A stretch of 64,000 nt of DNA from positions 40,036 to 104,035 of the forward strand of contig NZ_PGVE01000083.1 of the NCBI RefSeq assembly GCF_002860255.1, in the 5' to 3' direction. The notes beneath the pieces are model-generated. The model saw only the letters and a list, made by a program, of their open reading frames with translations, did not search any database and was not told the DNA's origin. Positions 55,443 to 63,412 of the stretch are shown here, one piece after another. This DNA comes from Neobacillus cucumis. Lineage in GTDB: Bacteria > Bacillota > Bacilli > Bacillales > Cytobacillaceae. How positions within the stretch are numbered: the stretch's first letter is position 1; each line of letters begins with the position of its first letter. Both the position numbers and the translations under genes were made by a program.

Positions 55443-55614
55443 TTATGTGTAATACTGTCAATTGGTTTTTTGGGGGATATCATGATATAGAATGATACTA
55501 TCGAAGTGATGGTACTTATGTAAGAGCACACATTCGAGGAAATCAGATGGCAAATATAATAACCTTAACGTTAAAGTGTATAAAGAAACTGATATTACTT
55601 ATTTTTCCTTAAAT

Positions 55615-55692
55615 TGTGAAGAATGTACTTAAAATAACGGGGGCAAGAGTTCAAGATCAGAATGAGTTGCAGCGGCAGCTCATTTTCTTTTT
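55615..55692 (+). repeat. Dispersed repeat, copy 1 (leader, core and hairpin)
   Basis: Begins TGTGAAGAATGTACTTAA and continues AATAACGGGGGC (core), then after 16 nt a hairpin with T-run. No closing GCAGGTTAG module is evident. Confidence 0.7.
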
Positions 55693-55747
55693 GTGCTAAC
55701 GGAGAATCTGGGGAGTTAGGGAAAACTCTTTTTACTGATAACAAGAT

Positions 55748-55780
55748 TGTGAAGAAATGTACTTAAGCTCCCTCAGTTAG
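55748..55780 (+). repeat. Dispersed repeat, copy 2 (partial)
   Basis: TGTGAAGAAATGTACTTAAG followed directly by CTCCCTCAGTTAG, as if leader and closing module were joined without the hairpin. Confidence 0.6.
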
Positions 55781-55888
55781 ATACGATTTTCTCTCAAATA
55801 CTCACTTATTCGCAGGATTTCAAAGCACTTGTAATAACATTAGGGGACTATTGAAATGAGTTGTTAGGATTTTGGCTACATGAAGGCG

Positions 55889-56178
55889 TATTTAAATAAA
55901 GGAGGTAATAAAAACTCCAAAAATCCCCATATACTGTACGTATTCTCCACGCCACCCCTGGAGGTTTTCGCTCCCATGTCTCAACGGGTCAAATGCCCTT
56001 TCATTCCTTCGTCATACCTATTCCAAGTGGTAGATGCCGGTCTTTCTAACGGAACGGGTCAGAGCCCTTATGCTTAAGTAATCCGGTACTTCGTACTTTC
56101 TTTGAGATCCTACGAATAAGCCAATATTCGAAAGATATTAATCTTCCAATTGATTTGTTTTCTTTGCATAAAATTATA
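55889..56178 (-). ncRNA. Structured non-coding end of the IS110 element; candidate guide (bridge/seek) RNA region
   Basis: About 290 nt downstream of the transposase in its reading direction has no ORF, is less AT-rich than its surroundings, and contains a 9-bp direct repeat AACGGGTCA (55983 and 56053). IS110/IS1111 elements encode a guide RNA in a non-coding end: upstream of the transposase in the IS110 group, downstream in the IS1111 group. This is inferred from position only. Confidence 0.35.
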
Positions 56179-57434
56179 TTAAGCAGCCATTGAAATTAAA
56201 GGTTTTACTTTGTCAGAATGATACGATTCATTCTTTCTTGCCATTCCTACCAGAATTCTTGCGAATTTATTAATTAGTTTCATGATGGACTTCATTTTCT
56301 TCATCTTTTCACATTAACATGGTTAGAATGTAATTCTTTAAAATCGGGGTTGTTCATGACTAGGCTCATTGTGGCTAGGTACAAAAACCGTCGTAAACGG
56401 GACCTTCCTCGCTTTGAGAGGACAATTTGCCCTTTCCATTTACCTGAACTAGCCTCTGCTAAATGTAACCCCGCATGACGTAAAAGTGAATTACCATGGG
56501 CGAAACCACTGAGATTTCCTGCTTCTCCTAAAATGCCTGCAAGCGAGATTTCGCTAATTCCTTTAATGGCAAGCAATTTTCTAGCGTAAGGTATTTGTTT
56601 AAGAACTTCAGTGACTTCTTTTTCAACTCACTCCAGCTGAGCAGTTGCCAGATCGAATTCTTCAAGTAATTGTTCAAGGTGTAATTTATAAGCGTCAAGC
56701 GCTTGTGGTGTACCAACAGAATGAGTAGCTAATTCTATTAGTAATTGTGCTTTTCTTAATCCAGGTTGCCGTTTCATTAAGGATTTCCAGTGGTTTCATT
56801 GAACTAATTTCAAGTGGGGTAGGGAATAAGCGAAGAGTTGCGATTGCCCCTTTACCTGTAACATCTTTGAACACTTGCCGAAGTTCTGGAAAAACAATAT
56901 CTACCCAACGATTAATCTGATTTACTGCACTAACAAGTCTTTTCACGGTCATGTCACGATTAGACAGTAAGATTCGCAGTTTTTCAAAGGCTTCTGAGGA
57001 AGGGCGAATAAACGAATAGTAACCATTCTTCACCATATCAGCGATAACTAAAGCATCTTTTTTATCACTTTTGGATTGAGTGTATCTCGATTTTCCTTAT
57101 TCCTTTTTACAAGGTGGGGGTTTACTGTCACTACTTCAATATTTCTTTCATAAAGCCATTTTGATAAGTTGACCCAGTAGTGTCCGGTTGGCTCCATACC
57201 AACGATCGTTGTATCTAAGCCCTTTAAAGCTTTCAACCGATTAATCCATTGTATTAATCTAGCAAAGCCATCTTCATTATTTTCGAACGTTAGAGGATCA
57301 CCAATAACAATGCCACGGAAGTTTACGGCACGAGCAACGTGAAACTGTTGGGCTATATCTATTCCGACAATAAGATGTTTGATCGAAATTCTTTCAATTA
57401 GTTGATTTTGTTTGTCTTGCATTTTAAACTTCAT
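56179..57434 (-). pseudogene. IS110-family transposase, frameshifted
   Basis: Nearly full-length IS110 transposase broken into at least four frames. The DEDD domain has VGIDIAQQFHVARAVNFRG and IVGMEPTGHYWVNLSKWL (57434-57048). Middle parts follow at 57036-56695 and 56716-56528. The C-terminal Tnp20 domain at 56576-56301 contains IKGISEISLAGILGEAGNL and KWKGQIVLSKRGRSRLRRFL. A further frame shift reveals SIMKLINKFARILVGMARKN to the stop at 56179. Not functional as read, unless some shifts are sequencing errors. Confidence 0.88.
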
Positions 57435-57440
57435 ATTAGA

Positions 57441-57499
57441 GCTTCTTCCTAAGAATGATTTTGTGTTGTGTGTGTATAATCATCTTACTGAGGGGCTCT
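57441..57499. repeat. Imperfect inverted repeat at the IS110 5' end
   Basis: AGAGCTTC...AATGATT and AATCATCTTAC...GGGGCTCT are complementary around a 17-nt GT-rich centre, immediately upstream of the transposase start. It may be part of the element's non-coding left end. Confidence 0.5.
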
Positions 57500-57538
57500 A
57501 TTTTTTTCAAATGCGAAAAATAGCTATCTACAGGAATT

Positions 57539-57556
57539 CTAACGGGGCAGGTTAGT
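57539..57556 (+). repeat. Dispersed repeat, copy 3 (short form)
   Basis: TCTAACGGGGCAGGTTAG: core and closing module fused, CTAAC and GTTAG arms round a GGGGCAG loop. Confidence 0.65.
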
Positions 57557-57692
57557 TAAAAAAAGAAAATAGACAACAAGGTAATGTTTTGTCACAAATT
57601 GTTGTCAATATTTAACGAAATTTGTTTTACCAGCGTGCTGGGTGGGTATATGGAGAGTAACATAATTTATTTCATTGTGAGGCGATTTTTAA

Positions 57693-57878
57693 TTGCAAAC
57701 AAGAACGAGGTATCATGTAACAATCACGGGTAATGGTCAGGAAGAACAGGCTGTCGTAATAGCTTATTCTCCTGAAGAAATGAAAAATTTAGTTCGAAAA
57801 CTGTATAACCATTTAATTATTGATGATAAGGGATTACCTTCAGGAGAAATTTCATATGAGGCAAAAGGACTATTATAA
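57693..57878 (+). CDS. Small protein of unknown function, 61 aa
   Basis: TTG start with GTGAGGCG 8 nt upstream. A soluble peptide (YHVTITGNGQEEQAVVIAY, then EEMKNLVRKLYNHL) with a beta strand-helix pattern; no family recognised. It lies alone between repeat copies 3 and 4, on the plus strand. Confidence 0.55.
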   Translation: MQTRTRYHVTITGNGQEEQAVVIAYSPEEMKNLVRKLYNHLIIDDKGLPSGEISYEAKGLL

Positions 57879-57935
57879 ATAAGGCTACTTGCTTTTTTTT
57901 TGCCTTTTTAACTATCAAATAGTCTTAATCTTCTT

Positions 57936-58005
57936 TCACTATCGGGTGCATTACTTGAACAGCGGGAATGCTTTTTCTTCTTGAAGTAACTAGCAGGTTA
58001 ATTTA
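57936..58005 (+). repeat. Dispersed repeat, copy 4
   Basis: CACTATCGGGTGC (core), hairpin GCATT...AATGC with TTTTTCTTC, and closing stem-loop CTTGAAGTAAC-tagcag-GTTAATTTAAG. The leader TGTGAA...ACTTAA is not recognisable. Confidence 0.7.
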
Positions 58006-58030
58006 AGTACTCTTATTCACAAAGTAACTG

Positions 58031-58066
58031 AAAAAGTCAATTTCCCAAGTGAGAAAATTGGCTTTT
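58031..58066. terminator. Bidirectional terminator-like hairpin before the RsbR-like gene
   Basis: AAAAAGTCAATTTCCC and GAGAAAATTGGCTTTT pair around AAGT. A second strong hairpin, AAGGACCTTCC-ttat-GGAGGGTCCTT, lies at 58138-58163. Confidence 0.55.
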
Positions 58067-58257
58067 CGGGGCGGAAGCATTATCCCGAATGAATAACGGG
58101 AAACCCTATTGAACACTCTAATGGCAGAGGCTTTGGAAGGACCTTCCTTATGGAGGGTCCTTCATATCATCGAAGAACAGCGCTATACCCCTTTTTAGAT
58201 TCCATTCCCAGTTCGTATAACGTCATGCAAAACCACGTCTTGAAGGGGGGGGCATGA

Positions 58258-59079
58258 TTAACGGGAACGGGAATTAATCCATTCCAATGCCTGTTTCACA
58301 TGGGCGAAGGTTTTAATGTCCGACATGTTGATCCCGCTTTTGGTCACCGTCATGGCTAATTCGGGACGCATGCCGCTCACCACCACCTCTACACCCATCA
58401 GAATAAGAGCACTCCCCATGGACCTCAAGGAATGGGCGATAACTTCATCCACGTCCAGAATACCGGAATAGTCAGCGATGAGATATCCCAATCGTTGCTC
58501 GGCGATCTTAGGGACCACATCCTCCGCGATATGTGCGACACGGTAAGAATCCATGATCCCGATCAACGGCATAACCGCCACCCCATCTTGAATCAGCACA
58601 AGGGGTGCCGAAAGTTCTGCCAACTCTCTTTCTGTATTTTCCCTGTATTGTTCCGAAATCTGCTCAAAAGCGAGGACCGTTTCATTCAGGCTGACATCGA
58701 GTAGGGAGTTGAACCGGTTGATGATGGTTGAATGCTCCTTCAGGGAGAGCCCGAGATTGCTGCCGATGTTCGTCATCAGATTGATGAATACTTCCCTGGT
58801 GGGCGGATACCGTATGGCTATCTCGGACAATCTTCCTTCGGAAACGGCTAGCCGCTGCGCGTTTTGTTTGCTCCAGGACAAAAGGTGCTCCGATACCCCG
58901 GCGGATTCATCTGATTCCCCTAAAAATTTGAATAGGTCGGTGTACATAAGGATGGCTTGCCGTTTTTCCTCTTCGGAAATCTTCAGCCCTGTACGTTGAA
59001 GAACGCCTTCGACCATCTGGTTCGCGAGCGAGGAGGTATGGGTGGTAAAATAGACAGACACAGGATTTTGATTATTCAT
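58258..59079 (-). CDS. RsbR-like STAS-domain protein (stressosome co-antagonist family)
   Basis: A 273-aa protein. An N-terminal helical domain (about 1-145) with globin-like character and a C-terminal STAS domain (about 160-270: LVLIQDGVAVMPLIGIMDSYR). At the two stressosome phospho-sites of RsbRA, GTIDT and VVDT, it has GIMDS and DVDE, i.e. Ser and Glu for the usual Thr residues. ATG start. The gene is clearly GC-richer than its neighbours, and lacks rsbS/rsbT partners here, so it looks transferred. Confidence 0.82.
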   Translation of the reverse strand: MNNQNPVSVYFTTHTSSLANQMVEGVLQRTGLKISEEEKRQAILMYTDLFKFLGESDESAGVSEHLLSWSKQNAQRLAVSEGRLSEIAIRYPPTREVFINLMTNIGSNLGLSLKEHSTIINRFNSLLDVSLNETVLAFEQISEQYRENTERELAELSAPLVLIQDGVAVMPLIGIMDSYRVAHIAEDVVPKIAEQRLGYLIADYSGILDVDEVIAHSLRSMGSALILMGVEVVVSGMRPELAMTVTKSGINMSDIKTFAHVKQALEWINSRSR

Positions 59080-59497
59080 GTATATACACCTTTCCCTTTT
59101 GTTTACCTTTCAAATTCATTATACCTCAAAGTCGGCGCATTTTCAGGTCGTGCGAAAAAAGGGGCTTAAACAAACGGGGTGTATATATTTATCAATTGTT
59201 TTAGGATATTTTTCATTAGGTTGTTTATGGATTTTCAATTTAACGTAAATTTTGGTTGTACTTATTTACAAATTTAATAAATAATCTTATTTATGCTTTT
59301 GGAAAAATACCTTTTTTAGAAAAAAATAAACTTTATCAAATACGCTAAATTCACAAGAATGCATCATATAATTGTGTCAACGATTTATGCCATATTAATT
59401 TACGGTTATCAATTAATTTTTACAGACAAAAAAGGCGATTGTTAAAAGTATGAAAAATCAAATCAATAATATAAAGTAAAAGGAATCCTTATAAATT
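59080..59497. other. AT-rich gene-free stretch
   Basis: Very AT-rich, no CDS, no clear structure. The RsbR-like gene's promoter must lie at its left end. Confidence 0.6.
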
Positions 59498-59528
59498 TGT
59501 GAAACAATGCACTTAAACTATCGGGTGC
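59498..59528 (+). repeat. Dispersed repeat, copy 5 (leader and core)
   Basis: TGTGAAACAATGCACTTAAA and CTATCGGGTGC; no hairpin or closing module follows. TATAAT directly follows it (59529-59534). Confidence 0.7.
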
Positions 59529-59567
59529 TATAATGAAAAAAGAAACAAATAAAAAAGGAGTGAACTT

Positions 59568-59581
59568 TAATTAGCCCACTC
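59568..59581 (+). repeat. Direct repeat flanking cspD, left copy
   Basis: TAATTAGCCCACTC, identical to 60157-60170 on the other side of cspD, 589 bp apart. Confidence 0.6.
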
Positions 59582-59668
59582 TACAAAATTAATCAAAATA
59601 AATTAGGTTATTACCAAAATGTATGTTACAATTGGTCTACCATTTGATTTACTTTTTGTTTTCATGTA

Positions 59669-59702
59669 CCCTACTCATTTTGTGAGTGGGGTTTTTGTTT
59701 TG
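59669..59702 (+). terminator. Terminator with no visible gene upstream
   Basis: CCCTACTCA-tttt-GTGAGTGGGG followed by TTTTTG. A TATAAT at 59529-59534 lies upstream, so a short untranslated RNA may end here; its -35 is poor. Confidence 0.6.
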
Positions 59703-59716
59703 TTTATTTAAATAAA

Positions 59717-59742
59717 AAAACAGACTCTAAAATAGAGTCCGT
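59717..59742 (-). terminator. Terminator of cspD
   Basis: On the minus strand GGACTCTA-tttt-AGAGTCTG followed by TTTTTTTA. Confidence 0.85.
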
Positions 59743-59759
59743 ATTAATTTGATGGCTTA

Positions 59760-59960
59760 TTAAGCTTTACGAACGTTAGAAGCTTGTGGTCCACGTTGAC
59801 CTTGTTCAACGTCAAAAGTAACAGCTTGACCTTCATCTAAAGATTTGAAACCTTCGCCTTGGATAGCTGAGAAGTGAACGAATACATCGTCTCCACCTTC
59901 GCGCTCGATGAATCCGAAACCTTTTTCTGCATTAAACCATTTTACTTTACCGTTTTCCAT
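59760..59960 (-). CDS. cspD: Cold-shock protein (CspD/CspB type)
   Basis: A 66-aa cold-shock domain. RNP1 is KGFGFIE and RNP2 is VFVHFSAI. It binds single-stranded RNA as a chaperone. ATG 59960 with CAGGAGG upstream is the start; the in-frame extension to 60026 is not CSD. It lies between repeat copies 5 and 6 and inside a 14-bp direct repeat; such genes are usually core, but here it is in accessory DNA. Confidence 0.93.
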   Translation of the reverse strand: MENGKVKWFNAEKGFGFIEREGGDDVFVHFSAIQGEGFKSLDEGQAVTFDVEQGQRGPQASNVRKA

Positions 59961-60156
59961 TGTGTTTCCTCCTGCTGTGTGCTTTGCACACAATATGTTA
60001 CTATCCTTGCACTCAGTGATCATCAAGACGAAAAGTTAATCTTATACTATCCTTTACACCGAACAAAAATAATTCTTATATATAGTAACATTTTAATAAA
60101 ATATTTGCAAGGTTTCCAAAAAATTGTATCTCTAATCTAATAATAAAGTGTGAGCC

Positions 60157-60170
60157 TAATTAGCCCACTC
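60157..60170 (+). repeat. Direct repeat flanking cspD, right copy
   Basis: TAATTAGCCCACTC, identical to 59568-59581. Confidence 0.6.
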
Positions 60171-60245
60171 CTAACACTTTTTACATTGTATCATTATTTA
60201 AAGATGGAGTTATAATCTTCCTTTAACGTTTGATGTAGTTAAGAA

Positions 60246-60282
60246 TGTGAAGCAATGTACTTAAACAAACGGGGCAGGTTAG
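60246..60282 (+). repeat. Dispersed repeat, copy 6 (short form with leader)
   Basis: TGTGAAGCAATGTACTTAAA, then CAAACGGGGCAGGTTAG. Leader joined to the fused core/closing module, no hairpin. Confidence 0.7.
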
Positions 60283-60364
60283 TGCAATAAGGAACGTAAA
60301 TACTTTAAAAGAGATTTGGGAAATACACCCAAGTTTGAATAGAGAAAAACTCCTTAACAAACAA

Positions 60365-60397
60365 GAAAAATAGGGCGGGTTAACAATCCCCGCCTTA
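60365..60397 (-). terminator. Terminator of the orphan gene fragment
   Basis: On the minus strand GGCGGGG and CCCGCCC pair, followed by TATTTTT. Confidence 0.75.
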
Positions 60398-60416
60398 CAT
60401 ATATGTCATCTTGTTA

Positions 60417-60608
60417 TCAAAAAGGAATATGAAACTTCTTCATAAACCAGTCATCATCATAACCAGACAGCTTAGTCTGTCGGGTTATTTTTAGATGAAA
60501 AAGAGGGATATTTATAAATTTTGCCCGAACGTAGATCCGAACATGCCCTTGCTCATAGCTGTTCTCCTGGTTCCCATATCTTAAAGATTTAAGTATATAA
60601 AAAAATAC
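60417..60608 (-). pseudogene. 3' fragment of an unidentified gene
   Basis: An open frame of 63 codons with no start codon ends at TGA (60417-60419), 20 nt before a terminator. It reads protein-like: YEQGHVRIYVRAKFINIPLF, then LKITRQTKLSGYDDDWFMKKFH. Its upstream side runs into the terminator of the MFS gene, so the 5' part has been lost. No family recognised. A competing 14-codon ORF in another frame (ATG near 60557) is judged less likely. Confidence 0.55.
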
Positions 60609-60648
60609 CTATAGATGAAACACTCTTTTTCAAGTGTCCTATCTATAG
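60601..60648 (-). terminator. Terminator of the trmB-type regulator/ACT-MFS operon
   Basis: CTATAGAT and ATCTATAG (60609-60648) enclose ACACT/AGTGT; on the minus strand GGTATTTTTTT follows. Confidence 0.8.
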
Positions 60649-60688
60649 TACCATATTAAAAGCTAGACTTTTGAATTACACTTGGCCA

Positions 60689-62083
60689 TTAGGAACGAAC
60701 CTTCCCTCTCAGCCATTTAATCAGGCTCAAGATGATAAAAGCAATCATGATATACGAATACCATTGAATAGCGTGGGTAAGACCAATCCATTCTCCAATA
60801 TATCCAAGTGTCACCATAGGAATGCTGATGCCTAAGTAGGTTACTACGAAAAATAATGATGTCAAATTAGTACGCATCTCATTTGTGGAAATTTGGTTCA
60901 GATAAGCTAAGCTGCCGGCATAGCTAGGACCGTTCCCTAATCCAATCAAGACCGTTGTTAATATAAGGAAGAATAATGACTTTGTAAATAAGGTAACAAC
61001 GAGAAAGATTAGCCCAATAATTAATAAAATATAGCCTATGATGATTGACCGAAAGGCAGACTGTTTTCTCAACATGATCTGATGTAAGGTGGACACGCCT
61101 AAAACTAAAGCGACCATCGTCCCGGATAAGCTTAAACTCGCATGACTAGTAAAAAGTCCAAGGTATGTGGGCATCACCGATAACATTAAACTCATAATTC
61201 CCCAAGATAGAAAAGAAGTGGAGGATGCCATTAGAAAAGGCCATCGAAATTCTTTCGTCACCGAGGGGAGTCGAAGAGAAGCTGCTCGGTTTGTAGGAAC
61301 ATTTTTTTCTAACATGAACTTTAATCCTAACATTCCAGTTGCAGCAAGTAAAATGTGTATAAGATAAGAAAATTGTAAAGGATAGGGAGCATATTCTCCA
61401 AGAAAACCAGAAATAAGTGGCCCCAAGGCATTTCCGAGCGTACCTGCTATAGCGGCAACAAATGCACTTTTCACTTTGTCTTGATAAGGATGAAGCTCTG
61501 TCATATATGACACAGCAATTCCGTTCAGAATTCCTACGGATAACCCTTGGAAAATGCGAGCTAATATTAGTCCATTGACTCCGTCTGATACAGCAAAGCC
61601 AATGGACCCAAAGATAGAAAGCGTGACCCCAGCAAATAGCACTTTTTTTCTTCCCCACTGCTCAGAAAGCTGTGCAACCGTGATGATGGTTGGAATCACA
61701 ATTAATGCATAAAGTGCATAGATAAAAGTCATGGTCCCGGAAGTAAAATTCCATTTTTCTTGATACAAAGAATAAAGAGGAGCAGGCAAGTTCGTACCAA
61801 GCAGGGTCATACACAAACAAAAGGCTACTAACCAAAATGAATATCGTCTTTGCTTAGCTATATCTACTTTTACTACTTGTGATAATGCTCCAAGTTGATC
61901 TATTAGCGAATCAAATGAATCCTCACTTCCCGTTGCGGCAATATTTATTTGCGTTAAATTGGTTTTTTTGTATTTTCCCGCTTTGATTTTTTCAATATTA
62001 TATCCTCTACGAACAAAAAGGTCGGATAAATGAGCCAAGACCCCGGGATGGTTCTGTACTAGAATCGATATTGTATGAATCAA
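60689..62083 (-). CDS. ACT domain - MFS transporter fusion
   Basis: A 464-aa protein. Residues ~1-78 (MIHTISILVQNHPGVLAHLS, RRGYNIEKIKAG, SQVVKVDI) form an IlvH/IlvN-type ACT domain, the valine-binding regulatory domain of acetolactate synthase. It runs without break into a 12-TM MFS transporter (YSFWLVAFCLCMTLLGTN onward, MFS loop EQWGRKK near residue 155). TTG start with AAAGGA about 13 nt upstream. It follows a TrmB-type regulator by 90 bp. An amino-acid-sensing transporter is a plausible reading; substrate unknown. Confidence 0.8.
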   Translation of the reverse strand: MIHTISILVQNHPGVLAHLSDLFVRRGYNIEKIKAGKYKKTNLTQINIAATGSEDSFDSLIDQLGALSQVVKVDIAKQRRYSFWLVAFCLCMTLLGTNLPAPLYSLYQEKWNFTSGTMTFIYALYALIVIPTIITVAQLSEQWGRKKVLFAGVTLSIFGSIGFAVSDGVNGLILARIFQGLSVGILNGIAVSYMTELHPYQDKVKSAFVAAIAGTLGNALGPLISGFLGEYAPYPLQFSYLIHILLAATGMLGLKFMLEKNVPTNRAASLRLPSVTKEFRWPFLMASSTSFLSWGIMSLMLSVMPTYLGLFTSHASLSLSGTMVALVLGVSTLHQIMLRKQSAFRSIIIGYILLIIGLIFLVVTLFTKSLFFLILTTVLIGLGNGPSYAGSLAYLNQISTNEMRTNLTSLFFVVTYLGISIPMVTLGYIGEWIGLTHAIQWYSYIMIAFIILSLIKWLRGKVRS

Positions 62084-62173
62084 ATGTCACTCAATCCTTT
62101 CTCAATTGTTTTTCCATTATTATAGATGTTATTTAACTAACTACTATAAAAAAATCAAAGAAAATACGGTTCT

Positions 62174-62983
62174 TCATTCGAACCGTTTTCCTGTAACTAC
62201 GTAATACAAATCTGGATCGTTTCTCCAATATGATTTGACTTTATCCGTTCCTATTTGTTTTGTTAACTCTCCATAGGCAATATCATGCCGGATATATTCG
62301 ATTGCCACCAAAACTAGTGCAGGATCTTTTGTTTTGACTGCCCAAGCAGCAGTATTCGGGGCGAAATTAGCTATTAACACTTCTTCCATGTCGCGAGCCA
62401 CAATCGTTAGTCGCCCACCCATCCGTTTTTCTGCTATTTTCGGAGCCATAAAATCATGGTGGTATGTAACCCCTAGTTTAGTTTCCGGTTCTGAAAAAAG
62501 CATAGAAAACACCTTTATTCCCTCATTAGTTCGTTTTTCTATTTCTTCCTTGATGAAAGAGGCTTGTGGATTCCAAATGGACAGCCAGATTTCATGGTGT
62601 GCCTTATCAATCATGTCCACAATCTCAGCCATTACGTGTTCATCGCTATTCACACGCCAAATAACATCGGTTTCCCTTTCATTTTCCAGCGTTTTTAAAT
62701 TCTTTTCTAAAAAATCAAAGGAATCTTCAAAACTTTTACGTAATCGCCGAATTAGCTCCTCGGCAGGAAGAGGAACATACTTTACAGGTTCTGAAGGAAC
62801 GGTATAAATGGCACCTTTATCCAGTAACTTCCCTAACACCTCATAGATCATCGAACGAGGCACACCAGATCTCTTGCTAACCTCATATCCTGTGACAGGT
62901 GAATTTATTAGCAGATTAATATAAGCTTTGCACTCATATTGGGAAAAACCTAATTTCTGAAGCTCTTTAACAATTTCCTCCAT
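62174..62983 (-). CDS. TrmB-family transcriptional regulator
   Basis: A 269-aa regulator. The N-terminal HTH (GFSQYECKAYINLLINSPVTG and EVSKRSGVPRSMIYEVLGKL, residues ~12-52) is TrmB-type, followed by a coiled linker and a PLD-like effector domain (HEIWLSIWNPQASFIKEEIE). ATG after AGGAAGTC. It heads an operon with the ACT-MFS gene; a dyad overlaps its promoter, so autoregulation and control of the transporter are inferred. Confidence 0.87.
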   Translation of the reverse strand: MEEIVKELQKLGFSQYECKAYINLLINSPVTGYEVSKRSGVPRSMIYEVLGKLLDKGAIYTVPSEPVKYVPLPAEELIRRLRKSFEDSFDFLEKNLKTLENERETDVIWRVNSDEHVMAEIVDMIDKAHHEIWLSIWNPQASFIKEEIEKRTNEGIKVFSMLFSEPETKLGVTYHHDFMAPKIAEKRMGGRLTIVARDMEEVLIANFAPNTAAWAVKTKDPALVLVAIEYIRHDIAYGELTKQIGTDKVKSYWRNDPDLYYVVTGKRFE

Positions 62984-62996
62984 ATATGACTTCCTT

Positions 62997-63048
62997 ATAT
63001 AGTAGTTATTATTATACTTACTATATTATGTGTTAGTAGAGATGTCAA
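62997..63048 (-). promoter_or_regulatory. Promoter and operator of the TrmB-type regulator operon
   Basis: On the minus strand TTGACA (63043-63048), a 17-bp spacer and TATAGT (63020-63025). An inverted repeat ATATAGTA/TACTATAT (62997-63004 and 63019-63026) overlaps the -10. A half-site ACTATA recurs at about 62142 before the MFS gene. Confidence 0.7.
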
Positions 63049-63205
63049 TATAAGTGGGAAGAAGGGGACAGATTAATTTTCCTACTTAATTTAATTGAGA
63101 GAAAGGGTGGGGATATGCAACGATACTGCAATGGCTTGATTCGTCTAGCTTTTTTTGAAAGATTCACAACATCGATTTCTCTATTTGATATTATTTTTAT
63201 AAGAA

Positions 63206-63308
63206 TGTGAAAAAATATACTTAAGTAAACGGGTGCTTCTGTTTAGGATGATGGTCGCTGCGGCGGTCATTTTTTCTTGTTGAATTAACGAAGCAGGTTA
63301 GTTGAACA
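63206..63308 (+). repeat. Dispersed repeat, copy 7 (most complete)
   Basis: Leader TGTGAAAAAATATACTTAAG, core TAAACGGGTGC, hairpin ATGGTCGC-tgcg-GCGGTCAT plus TTTTTTC, and closing stem-loop CTTGTTGAATTAAC-gaagcag-GTTAGTTGAACAAG (14-bp arms with two mismatches). TGCTTC and GAAGCA near the two ends also pair. Confidence 0.8.
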
Positions 63309-63390
63309 AGAGGATGATCGTTAATTTCACTTTTGACCCAAAGTACGTCTTAATAAGATGAGAAAAGTCTATGAAGTATTTAAACAAAAA

Positions 63391-63411
63391 GTGCTGCTTA
63401 GATAGCAACAC
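63391..63411 (-). terminator. Terminator of the 98-aa membrane protein gene
   Basis: On the minus strand GTGTTGC and GCAGCAC flank a 7-nt loop, then TTTTTG. Confidence 0.8.
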
Positions 63412-63412
63412 C

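Larger units (their letters stand above)
55308..55888. other. Gene-free stretch with two repeat copies
   Basis: Apart from the mntH promoter region it holds two copies of the dispersed repeat (55615, 55748) and a terminator-like hairpin AATGAGTTGC-agcg-GCAGCTCATT with T-run (55661-55692). No CDS is supported. Confidence 0.6.

Noticed and set aside
55880..56077. 65-codon ORF on the plus strand
   Set aside because: It lies in the non-coding end of the IS110 element, opposite to the transposase, and reads as low-information sequence.
60300..60372. Plus-strand frame ending LNREKLLNKQEK before a stop
   Set aside because: No start, partly overlaps repeat copy 6, and the nearby hairpin has its T-run on the minus strand. 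Could be a relic, but support is too weak.
60510..60562. 14-codon ORF (MSKGMFGSTFGQNL) with GGAG-type site on the minus strand
   Set aside because: The overlapping 63-codon frame is more protein-like and ends properly before the terminator; the short ORF is probably chance.
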